From assembly GCF_014084125.1 (NCBI RefSeq), contig NZ_CP048405.1, forward strand, positions 6,634,001 through 6,698,000: 64,000 nucleotides of DNA, written 5' to 3'. The position numbers and the translations under genes are program-made. Under the pieces are notes generated by a model. That model was not told the DNA's origin and searched no databases. It was given only the letters and a program-made list of their open reading frames with translations. Below, piece by piece: positions 19,436-26,543 of this stretch. Origin of the DNA: Streptacidiphilus sp. PB12-B1b. Its GTDB lineage: Bacteria; Actinomycetota; Actinomycetes; Streptomycetales; Streptomycetaceae. Each line of letters begins with the position of its first letter. Position 1 is the first letter of the stretch.

Positions 19436-20872
19436 ATGAGTGATATGCGCCGAGCAAAGATCGTCTGTACCCTTGGTCCCGCGACGGACAACTTCGAACA
19501 GCTGAAAGCCCTGATCGAAGCTGGAATGAACGTCGCCCGTCTGAACATGAGTCACGGCGTTCACGCCGACCACGAGGAGCGCTACCGCAACGTCCGCGCC
19601 GCCTCCGAGGCGACCGGCCGTCCCGTGGGCGTCCTCGCCGACCTGCAAGGTCCCAAGATCCGCCTGGCGACCTTCGCCGACGGCCCGGTGACCGTCGAGA
19701 ACGGCGACACCTTCACCATCACCACCGAGGACGTCCCCGGTGACCAGCACATCTGCGGTACCACCTACAAGGGCCTGCCCGGCGATGTGAAGCCCGGCGA
19801 CCCGGTCCTGATCAACGACGGCGTGATCGCCCTGGAGGTCGTCAGCGTCGACGGCCCCCGCGTGGTCACCCGGGTGGTCGAGGGCGGTGTGCTGTCCAAC
19901 AACAAGGGCATCAACCTGCCCGGCGCCGCCGTCAACGTCCCCGCCCTCTCCGAGAAGGACAAGGAGGACCTGCGCTTCGCGCTGGACCTCGGCGTCGACA
20001 TGGTCGCGCTGTCCTTCGTCCGCAACGCCGCCGACATCGAGGACGTCCACCAGGTGATGGACGAGGTCGGCCGCCGGGTGCCGGTCATCGCCAAGGTGGA
20101 GAAGCCGCAGGCGGTCGAGGCCATGGAGGAGATCGTCCTGGCCTTCGACGCGGTCATGGTCGCCCGCGGCGACCTCGCCGTGGAGTACCCGCTGGAGCGG
20201 GTGCCGCTGGTGCAGAAGCGGCTGATCACGCTGTGCCGCCGGAACGCCAAGCCGGTCATCGTCGCCACCCAGATGATGGAGTCGATGATCACCGCCTCCC
20301 GGCCGACCCGCGCCGAGGCCTCGGACTGCGCCAACGCCATCCTGGACGGCGCGGACGCCGTCATGCTCTCGGCCGAGTCCAGCGTCGGCAAGTTCCCGAT
20401 CGAGACTGTGCAGACCATGTCGCGGATCATCGAGGCGGCCGAGGAGGAGCTGCTGTCGCACGGCCTGCAGCCGCTCAACCCGGGCCGCAAGCCGCGCACC
20501 CAGGGCGGGGCGGTCGCCCGCGCCGCCTGCGAGCTGGGCGACTTCCTCGGGGCGCAGGCCCTGGTCGCCTTCACCAAGTCCGGCGACACCGCGCGGCGGC
20601 TCTCCCGCTACCGCTCGCCGATCCCGGTCCTGGCCTTCACCCCGGACGCCGCCACCCGCAACCAGCTGACCCTCAGCTGGGGCGTGGAGACCTTCGTGAC
20701 CCCGCAGGTGCAGACCACCGACGCGATGGTCAACCAGGTCGACGACGCCGTCCGGCACCTGGGCCGCTACCGGACCGGCGACACCCTCATCGTCACGGCC
20801 GGCTCGCCCCCCGGCGTGGTCGGCACCACCAACATGGTCCGGGTGCACCACCTGGGCGACCGCACCGGCTGA
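19436..20872 (+). CDS. pyk: pyruvate kinase
   Basis: Pyruvate kinase makes pyruvate and ATP from phosphoenolpyruvate and ADP at the end of glycolysis. The protein has 478 residues and opens MRRAKIVCTLGPATD after three possible extra residues. It carries ARLNMSHG, VLADLQGPKIRL, INLPGAAVNVPALSEKD, the signature VIAKVEKPQAVE, VMVARGDLAVE and ATQMMESMI, with the C-terminal allosteric domain to VRVHHLGDRTG. ATG 19436 is used, with GAAAGG 12 nt upstream. Most homologs begin at the codon equivalent to ATG 19445. A TAGAAT hexamer at 19432-19437 would place a transcript start at about that codon, so a leaderless mRNA is a real alternative. The gene ends at a strong stem-loop. Confidence 0.96.
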   Translation: MSDMRRAKIVCTLGPATDNFEQLKALIEAGMNVARLNMSHGVHADHEERYRNVRAASEATGRPVGVLADLQGPKIRLATFADGPVTVENGDTFTITTEDVPGDQHICGTTYKGLPGDVKPGDPVLINDGVIALEVVSVDGPRVVTRVVEGGVLSNNKGINLPGAAVNVPALSEKDKEDLRFALDLGVDMVALSFVRNAADIEDVHQVMDEVGRRVPVIAKVEKPQAVEAMEEIVLAFDAVMVARGDLAVEYPLERVPLVQKRLITLCRRNAKPVIVATQMMESMITASRPTRAEASDCANAILDGADAVMLSAESSVGKFPIETVQTMSRIIEAAEEELLSHGLQPLNPGRKPRTQGGAVARAACELGDFLGAQALVAFTKSGDTARRLSRYRSPIPVLAFTPDAATRNQLTLSWGVETFVTPQVQTTDAMVNQVDDAVRHLGRYRTGDTLIVTAGSPPGVVGTTNMVRVHHLGDRTG

Positions 20873-20898
20873 CCGGGCCCGCCGCCCTCCGTACGCCG

Positions 20899-20945
20899 GA
20901 AAGGGGCCGCTCCCGCCTCGTCACGAGGAGGGGGCGGCCCCTTTC
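20899..20945. terminator. strong stem-loop between convergent pyk and the secreted-protein locus
   Basis: The arms GAAAGGGGCCGC and GCGGCCCCTTTC pair over 12 bp, and an inner CCTC/GAGG pair encloses GTCAC. The hairpin reads the same on both strands, so it can stop pyk from the left and the Pro/Ala/Thr/Ser-rich gene from the right. Confidence 0.85.
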
Positions 20946-20977
20946 GGTGGTCCGCTCGGACGCCGGCCGGCTGCTGT

Positions 20978-22543
20978 TCAGCTCAGCGGCGTGTAGTACA
21001 GGTGCATCCCCGGGATCGTCAGATTGCCGCCGAACTGGCCGGTCTGGACCGCGACCGCGTTGGTCAGATCGAGCGTCAGCGGGATCGGGACGTCGCCGAT
21101 GAGGTCGTACAGCCATTGCGGCAGGGTGTCCGGCGTCAGCGTGAGATTGATGCCCAGCCAGGACAGCGGGATGCCCTCGGCCGAGGCCAGCGTGCCGGAG
21201 AGGCTGGTGACGTACATGGTCACCGTCCCGCCGGTCATGGTGGAGGTGGTGCCGGACCCGCCCTGGACGTGCAGCTGTTGGCCGATCTGCTGGGTCGACA
21301 TGTCGAGATTGCCGATGTTGACCGCCTGCGCGGTGAACTTCAGCGCCCGGACGTCCCCGGCGGCCGTGGGCACGGTCACCACGCCGAAGAACTGGGTGTT
21401 GATCAGCTCCAGGTTGTTGCTCTTGAGCGTCCACGGCACGGCCGGCATCTCGGTGATGCCGCTGTCGGCCATGCTGGTGTCCAGCGGCGCGGCCAGGTGG
21501 CTGATGTCGCAGAGCTTGTTCGCCTCGGCGGCGGAGCCGGGCGCGGCCGACGGCGCGGTGGTCGGCGCGGTGGTCGGCGCGGTGGTGGGCGCGCCGGTGG
21601 CCTTGGCCGGGGCGGAGCCGGTGGGCGCCGTCGTCCCGGAGCCGGTGCCCGTCGCGGTGGCGGCGGGGGTGGCACCGGCGGAGGCGGTCGCGGCCGCGGT
21701 CGGCGTGGACGGGGTGGCGGCGGAGGGGGTGGTGCCGGGCACCGGGGTGGTCGCGGCGGCGGCAGCGGCGGCGACGCGCGCGGCCGGGGCGGAGGCCGAC
21801 GGCGCGGGCGTCGAGGCGGCAACCGTGGAGGCGGCGACCGTGGAGGCGGAGGCCGTCGGGGCAGAGCCCGTCGGGGTGGCGGTGGACGACGCGTCCAGGC
21901 CGAGCAGGCCGCCGAGGCCGCTGAGGATCCCGCCGAGCGGATCGCCCGGCTGGTTGTGGTGGGCGGGCTTGGAGGGGCTGGCCGTGGGCTCGCCGGACGG
22001 CCGCGAGGACGGCTGCGGCGCGCTCGGCGCGGTGCTCGCCGAGGCGGTGGGCGCGGGCGCGTGGGTGGCCGGAGCGCCCTGCCCGGCGGAGCCGCCGGAG
22101 GCACCGGTACCGGTGGAGGCCGCAGTGGACGAGCCGCCCGTCGGCGTGGCCGCGCGGCCGGACTCCTTGGCCGACTTGGACGTCTTGGCCGCCGAGGGGG
22201 CGCCGGTGGACGCCGCGGAGGGGCTGGCGGTCGCGGTCGCCGCCTTGCCCGTCTCCAGCGCCTTCAGCGTGGTCTTGGTGCAGGTGTCGCCCTCGGGGGT
22301 GGACGCCGCCGCGCCGGTGGAGGCCGTGGCGGAAGCCGAACGGGCGTCGGCGGCGAGGGCGAACTTCGGCGCGATGGTGCCCATCAGCAGCGCCGTGGGC
22401 ACGGCCGTCAGCGCCAGGGCGCGGCCGACCGGCAGCTGCAGCCGACCGCGGACGGTGCGCCGGGGCGCGGCATGCCGCCCCGAGACCCGCGGCCCGGGGG
22501 CCTGCGGACCGGCGGCGCGGGCCGGGTCGGAGTCACTCGCCAT
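20978..22543 (-). CDS. exported Pro/Ala/Thr/Ser-rich protein with DUF6230-like C-terminal domain
   Basis: The function is unknown. The 521-residue product has an Arg-rich cytosolic N-terminus (1-40), a hydrophobic export segment (about 41-65: LALTAVPTALLMGTIAP, then FALAADA) and a very long low-complexity linker of Ala, Thr, Ser and Pro (about 66-340), as in wall-spanning or glycosylated linkers. A C-terminal folded region of about 180 residues ends in GMHLYYTPLS. That region shares landmarks (NKLC near its start, GMHL near its end) with the DUF6230 protein encoded at 23291-23923, so the two are probably paralogs. It overlaps the DUF6114 gene by 11 bp, pointing to one operon. The first cysteine of the mature part is far from the export segment, so it is not a lipoprotein. 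Confidence 0.78.
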   Translation of the reverse strand: MASDSDPARAAGPQAPGPRVSGRHAAPRRTVRGRLQLPVGRALALTAVPTALLMGTIAPKFALAADARSASATASTGAAASTPEGDTCTKTTLKALETGKAATATASPSAASTGAPSAAKTSKSAKESGRAATPTGGSSTAASTGTGASGGSAGQGAPATHAPAPTASASTAPSAPQPSSRPSGEPTASPSKPAHHNQPGDPLGGILSGLGGLLGLDASSTATPTGSAPTASASTVAASTVAASTPAPSASAPAARVAAAAAAATTPVPGTTPSAATPSTPTAAATASAGATPAATATGTGSGTTAPTGSAPAKATGAPTTAPTTAPTTAPSAAPGSAAEANKLCDISHLAAPLDTSMADSGITEMPAVPWTLKSNNLELINTQFFGVVTVPTAAGDVRALKFTAQAVNIGNLDMSTQQIGQQLHVQGGSGTTSTMTGGTVTMYVTSLSGTLASAEGIPLSWLGINLTLTPDTLPQWLYDLIGDVPIPLTLDLTNAVAVQTGQFGGNLTIPGMHLYYTPLS

Positions 22544-23156
22544 GGCGGTACTCCCCCTCGTGCACGCCCTCCGCCGACTGCGGCTCGGGCAGGTACGCCT
22601 GCGCGGCGGTGGGGGCCTCCCCGGCCGGCCCGGTCTGCTGCGGGAGTTCGGGGAACCGGGGGGCGGCGGTCAGCTCGCCGGTCCCGGCGTACTCCGCCTC
22701 GGCCGCCTCGGCGTCCTGCGGGTCGCTGACCGGCTCGGCCGCCTTCGGCTGCTTGAGCGGGGCCCAGGAGCAGACCATGACGCCGCCGAGCAGGCCCGGC
22801 AGCAGGCCCAGGCCGAAGCCGCCCAGGTTCGACATCGGGATGGACACCAGGACCAGCACCAGTGCGGCGATGCCCGCGAAGATGCGGATGAGCGGCTGGA
22901 ACCAGACGGAGACGCCGAGCGCGATCAGCAGCAGGCCGATCAGCAGCGAGGCGGCTCCGGCCGAGGTGGCGAGGTGGATGCTCAGGGTGCCGATGCTGAG
23001 GTTGGCGTACGGGAAGTAGAGGATCGGCAGTCCGGCCAGGAGAACCAGCAGTCCCCCCCAGAACGGGCGGGTGCGGCGCCAGTTTCGGAACGCTCGGCGG
23101 GCCTTGCTGAAGCCGGTCTCGGGCTCGGGCCGCGCCTGCGCGGTCGCGCTCGTCAC
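22533..23156 (-). CDS. DUF6114 integral membrane protein
   Basis: A 207-residue membrane protein of unknown function matching the actinobacterial DUF6114 family. After about 30 hydrophilic residues (RRAFRNWRRTRPFW) there are four hydrophobic segments: GGLLVLLAGLPILYFPY, ATSAGAASLLIGLLLIALGVSVW, IFAGIAALVLVLVSIPM and GLLPGLLGGVMVC. An acidic Glu/Pro-rich tail of about 60 residues follows. The start is GTG 23156, with GGGAG upstream. The middle position between two exported proteins and the overlap with the downstream gene suggest a membrane partner for them; that is inference from gene order. Confidence 0.82.
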   Translation of the reverse strand: MTSATAQARPEPETGFSKARRAFRNWRRTRPFWGGLLVLLAGLPILYFPYANLSIGTLSIHLATSAGAASLLIGLLLIALGVSVWFQPLIRIFAGIAALVLVLVSIPMSNLGGFGLGLLPGLLGGVMVCSWAPLKQPKAAEPVSDPQDAEAAEAEYAGTGELTAAPRFPELPQQTGPAGEAPTAAQAYLPEPQSAEGVHEGEYRHGE

Positions 23157-23290
23157 GTGGCAACTCCCAGATGGTGATCAGTGGTGGAACACGGTGGGGA
23201 GGGACCGGGGCCCCTCCCCACCACGCGTGATGGATCAGTACGTCGTCCATCGGCAGGTCGGCTGTCGGGCCGACTGGAGGCGCTTGCGCG

Positions 23291-23923
23291 TCAGAAGCAC
23301 TCAGCGTTGCTGTTGTTGACGCTGAGGTGCATCCCGTTCAGCGAGAAGGTGCCGGCCGAGGTGGCCCACGCCGTCTGCTGCACGCCGGTCAGGTTGGCCG
23401 AGTCGGCCTCCTGGGCGAACCCGGCGGGGTTGTAGAACTGCGGGTTGCTGGAGTCGCCCGCGCTGACGCTGCCCTTGCTGACAGCACCCTCGGCAACACC
23501 GATGTTGATGTTGTTGAAGGTCGCCGTCGTGGCCTGCAGATCGGTCATGTCGATGTACAGGTTGCTGGCGGTCACCGGGTGCTTGGCGTCGTCGCCTGCG
23601 GTGATCTTCAGCACGTAGGTGCCGAGCGGGCCCAGCGGCAGCTGCACGGACTGGCAGAGCTTGTTGATGGTGGCCGTCTTGAAGCCGGAGACGGCAACGG
23701 GGACGTACTTGTTGCCTTCCTGCGTGTCGACCGTGCCGTACTGCACGAAGCCCTGGCCGCTGAGCGAGTCTGCGGACACCTTGAAGTCGGTGCCGGAGAC
23801 ACTGAACGACGCGGCGAGGGCGCCCTGCGCGACGCTGACACCGACTGCCGCCGTGACGGCGAGGGTCGGGACCATGACGACTGCGAAGCGCTTCCAGCGG
23901 GTCTTGCCATAAGTCTGGGACAT
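23291..23923 (-). CDS. DUF6230 secreted protein
   Basis: The function is unknown; homologs are sometimes labelled cholesterol esterase without visible support. The 210-residue product has a Sec signal peptide: TRWKRFAVVMVP, a hydrophobic core, and likely cleavage after GALA near residue 38. The mature part is Thr/Asn/Ser-rich and beta-type, with landmarks INKLCQS, LYIDMTDLQATTATF and LNGMHLSV, and two cysteines that could form a disulfide. I see no catalytic triad. ATG 23923 has an excellent Shine-Dalgarno (GGAGG), implying strong translation. It is the first gene of the three-gene locus and is followed after 134 bp by the DUF6114 gene. Confidence 0.82.
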   Translation of the reverse strand: MSQTYGKTRWKRFAVVMVPTLAVTAAVGVSVAQGALAASFSVSGTDFKVSADSLSGQGFVQYGTVDTQEGNKYVPVAVSGFKTATINKLCQSVQLPLGPLGTYVLKITAGDDAKHPVTASNLYIDMTDLQATTATFNNINIGVAEGAVSKGSVSAGDSSNPQFYNPAGFAQEADSANLTGVQQTAWATSAGTFSLNGMHLSVNNSNAECF

Positions 23924-24552
23924 AACGAGGTCCTCCTTCTCGGACGTGCATCTTCGGCCTGCCCCGCTAGGGCCCCGGCCTGGGATGGGGAGAAGAGCTA
24001 CGTCCTCGGGAAGGGGAGCGCGTCGGCTGTATGCGTTCACACGTACGGACACAGGCGTCCGGACGGCTGATCGGCAGCATCGGCGATCACCCCCGAGCGA
24101 CAACCACCGGTCGAGCTGGGTGCTCGGCCGTGAGAGGACAGGCTCCACGGGGAAGGCGGAGACCCCCCTGTCCTCAAGGCACCGGCCGGGCCGGCACCTG
24201 CCCGGTGGGGATTCGCCGGAGGCAACCGACTGGCTGTCGGCCTACCCCAACGAACCGGGCGTGCCTGATCGTCGTCCAATACAGGCCGCTGCACAAGTGG
24301 TTCGTTACTGATGAGTAAGGAACAAGTGAACCCTTGCGGGCGGCCGGACGCAGGGCATATCACCGCCAGTGACCGCCGTCCGGACCGCCGCGCGGGCAAA
24401 GCCCAGGAAACACGCCGTTAACAGTCGATGACGGCCACCGAGGGTGACCGTCATCACAAAATATCAAGTTTTGGTAAACCTCAGGAACACCAGCGGCTTT
24501 GTCGGCAAATCGCCGATGCCGCTGCGTGCCGTCCGGTCACCCGGTGCCGTGC
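23924..24552. other. 629-bp region upstream of the DUF6230 gene
   Basis: No convincing gene is present. The right end holds a stem-loop (24427-24455) that would follow the thioredoxin-fold gene, then an A/T-rich stretch (24456-24480). The left part presumably carries the promoter of the DUF6230 locus. I could not identify -35/-10 elements. Confidence 0.4.
24427..24455 (-). terminator. stem-loop after the thioredoxin-fold gene
   Basis: GATGACGGCCACC pairs with GGTGACCGTCATC (12 of 13) around a 3-nt loop. It lies about 100 bp past the stop at 24553 on the minus strand. There is no U-run. Confidence 0.5.
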
Positions 24553-25536
24553 TCAGAACAGCTTGCGTGCCAGCGCCCCGCGCGCCTTGACCACCCGCGG
24601 GTCGTCCGCGCCGATCACCTCGAAGAGGTCCAGCAGGTGCCGGCGGACCCGGTCGCGGTCCTCGCCGAAGGTGCGGCCGACGGTGTCCACCAGCCGACCG
24701 AACGCGTCCTCGACATGACCGCCCGTCAGATCCAGGTCGGCGGCGGCGAGTTGGGCGTCCACATCGGCCGGGCGCTCGGCGGCGGCGGTACGCACCGCCT
24801 GCGGGTCCAGTCCCTGCACCCGCTGCAGCAGTTCGGCCTGGGCCAGGCCCAGCTTGGCCTCGACACTGCCCGGCTGGTCCGCCAGCACGGTCCGGTACGC
24901 CTGGATGGCGCCGCCCAGATCGCCCTGGTCCAGCGCCTCGTGCGCGGCCGCGAGCGTCGGATCCACCGGCTCCGGGGCCTCGACGGCCTCCGCATCGCCC
25001 CGCCCGGAGCGCACGCCGACCTCGCCGACGACGCCGAGTTGGGTGTCGGCCGCCTCGATCAGCTTGTCCAGCAGCTGCCGCACCTCGGGCTCGGACGCCG
25101 GGCCCTCGAACAGCGGCAGCAGCTGGCCGCCGACCACGGCCAGCAGCGTCGGCAGGTCGCGGATCTGCAGCTGCTGGGCCAGCTGCTGGTTGTTCCGCAG
25201 GTCGACGTTGGCCAGCACGAAGCGGCCGTCGTACTCCTCGGTGAGCCGCTCGATCAGCGGCTTGAACTGTTCGGCCGGGGCGTAGCCCTCGGCCCAGAAG
25301 TTGAGGACGACCGGCACCTCGGCAGAGAGCTGGACGACCTGCTCCTCGAACTCCCGCTCCGACGCGTCGAAGATCAGCGGGCCCGCGGACGGCAGGGCCG
25401 CGCCGGTGGCCTCCGCCTCCTGGATCTGGCGGGCGCGGGCGGCACGGGCCTGCTCCGCCTTCTGGGCGGCCTCACCGGCCGCCTTGACCGCGGCGAGGTC
25501 GACCGCGCCGCGCATGGACATGTTCCGTGGCTGCAT
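24553..25536 (-). CDS. thioredoxin-fold tetratricopeptide protein lacking the CXXC motif (CnoX-like)
   Basis: A 327-residue protein with a thioredoxin domain (about 52-160) followed by a helical tetratricopeptide-like region (about 190-327), the architecture of the chaperedoxin CnoX/YbbN. Where thioredoxins read WCGPC it has WAEGYAPAEQF (Tyr85-Ala-Pro-Ala88). I find no cysteine anywhere in the protein, so thiol redox chemistry is impossible. The conserved cis-proline region IRDLPTLL is kept. A holdase or adaptor role is the likeliest function (inference). ATG 25536 has GGAGG upstream. It diverges from the TetR gene, and a perfect palindrome lies between the two. Confidence 0.87.
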   Translation of the reverse strand: MQPRNMSMRGAVDLAAVKAAGEAAQKAEQARAARARQIQEAEATGAALPSAGPLIFDASEREFEEQVVQLSAEVPVVLNFWAEGYAPAEQFKPLIERLTEEYDGRFVLANVDLRNNQQLAQQLQIRDLPTLLAVVGGQLLPLFEGPASEPEVRQLLDKLIEAADTQLGVVGEVGVRSGRGDAEAVEAPEPVDPTLAAAHEALDQGDLGGAIQAYRTVLADQPGSVEAKLGLAQAELLQRVQGLDPQAVRTAAAERPADVDAQLAAADLDLTGGHVEDAFGRLVDTVGRTFGEDRDRVRRHLLDLFEVIGADDPRVVKARGALARKLF

Positions 25537-25862
25537 GGCTCTATCCTCCCCTGTCCGCCCGCCCTGGTGTGAATCGGCGGAGAATGGCCCTGGCCACGGT
25601 CGTCGTACTGCTGTGCGTCTGCGGTGCTGGTGTCTGTGTGCCTGTGGTGCCGGTGCCCGGATCCCCATCCGTGCGGCAGCGTGGTTGTCGCTCTTTCGCT
25701 ACGAGTCGTAGCGTATATCCGACCGCCCGGCTGTCACACCCCGCTGCACGTGAACTGCACCACTTCTGCACGCACAGCCCTTCACCCAGCCCCCCTACTG
25801 CCAGGTAACCTCCCGAGACCCGACGCCACTCCGCCGGCTGCCCCTCCAGCCAAGGACACCCC
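25537..25862. other. 326-bp divergent region with a perfect palindrome
   Basis: This is the shared upstream region of the thioredoxin-fold and TetR genes. Besides the palindrome at 25697-25713, A/T-rich sequence follows it (GTATATCC). AAGGAC lies 7 nt before the TetR TTG. No small gene was found. Confidence 0.45.
25697..25713. promoter_or_regulatory. candidate TetR operator
   Basis: CGCTACGA G TCGTAGCG: perfect 8-bp arms around one base. It lies about midway between the divergent starts at 25536 and 25863. Size and position fit the autoregulatory operator of the TetR-family protein encoded alongside. Confidence 0.55.
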
Positions 25863-26485
25863 TTGACCGACGCCCCCACCGCCCCGCGCAAAGGCCGCCC
25901 CCGCAGCCCCGACGCGGACCAGGCGATCCTCGCCGCGACCAGGGCCGTGCTCGCGGAGCAGGGCTGGGGCGGGCTGACCATGGGCGATGTCGCGGCCCGC
26001 GCGGGGGTCGCCAAGACCACCCTCTACCGGCGCTGGCCGTCCAAGAACGAGCTGGTGGTGTCCGCCGTCGCAGTGCTCTTCGACGAGCTGGTCCTGGCCG
26101 ACCTGGGCAGCCTGCAGGCGGACGTCGAGGCCGTCGTCCAGCAGTTCGCGGCGCTGCTGGCGCAGCCGGAGAGCCAGTCCGCGCTGCTGGCGCTGTTCGC
26201 CGAGGCCACCCGCGACCGGGCGCTGCGGCAGCGGGTGCGCGAGGCCATCATCGACCCGCAGAAGCAGCTGGTGCGCCAGGGCCGGGCCGCCGCCCAGGCC
26301 CGCGGCGAGATCCCCCGGACGAGGACCCGGCGCACGCCTGCGAGGACGTCGACGTCATCTTCGACACCATCGCCGGCGCGGTCGAGCACCGCATGCTGGT
26401 CAGCGGCGAACCCGCCTCCCCCGAGTGGATCCGCCGCTTCACCACCCTGCTGCTGACCCCCATGACCAGCGCGAAGGCGCCCTGA
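25863..26485 (+). CDS. TetR/AcrR-family regulator, interrupted by a single-base frameshift
   Basis: The N-terminal helix-turn-helix is typical: ILAATRAVLAEQGWGGLTM, then VAARAGVAKTTLYRRWPSK. The TTG start has AAGGAC 7 nt upstream. Up to GEIP the frame is good. After the CCCCC run at 26312-26316 it becomes Arg/Thr/Ser/Pro-rich nonsense and stops at 26456. Shifting by one base there restores PDEDPAHACEDVDVIF, then MLVSGEPASPEWIRRFTTLLLTP, and a stop at 26485, which is a normal TetR C-terminus. One C is therefore missing relative to the intact gene, giving about 207 residues when corrected. This is either a real inactivating deletion or a homopolymer sequencing error. The distorted 197-residue product would keep its DNA-binding domain. 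Confidence 0.8.
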
Positions 26486-26543
26486 CCCGGCTGTCGGCCG
26501 GTTCAGGGCGCCTGTGGGTGCGGGCCCGGGCCCGCAGGGGGCG

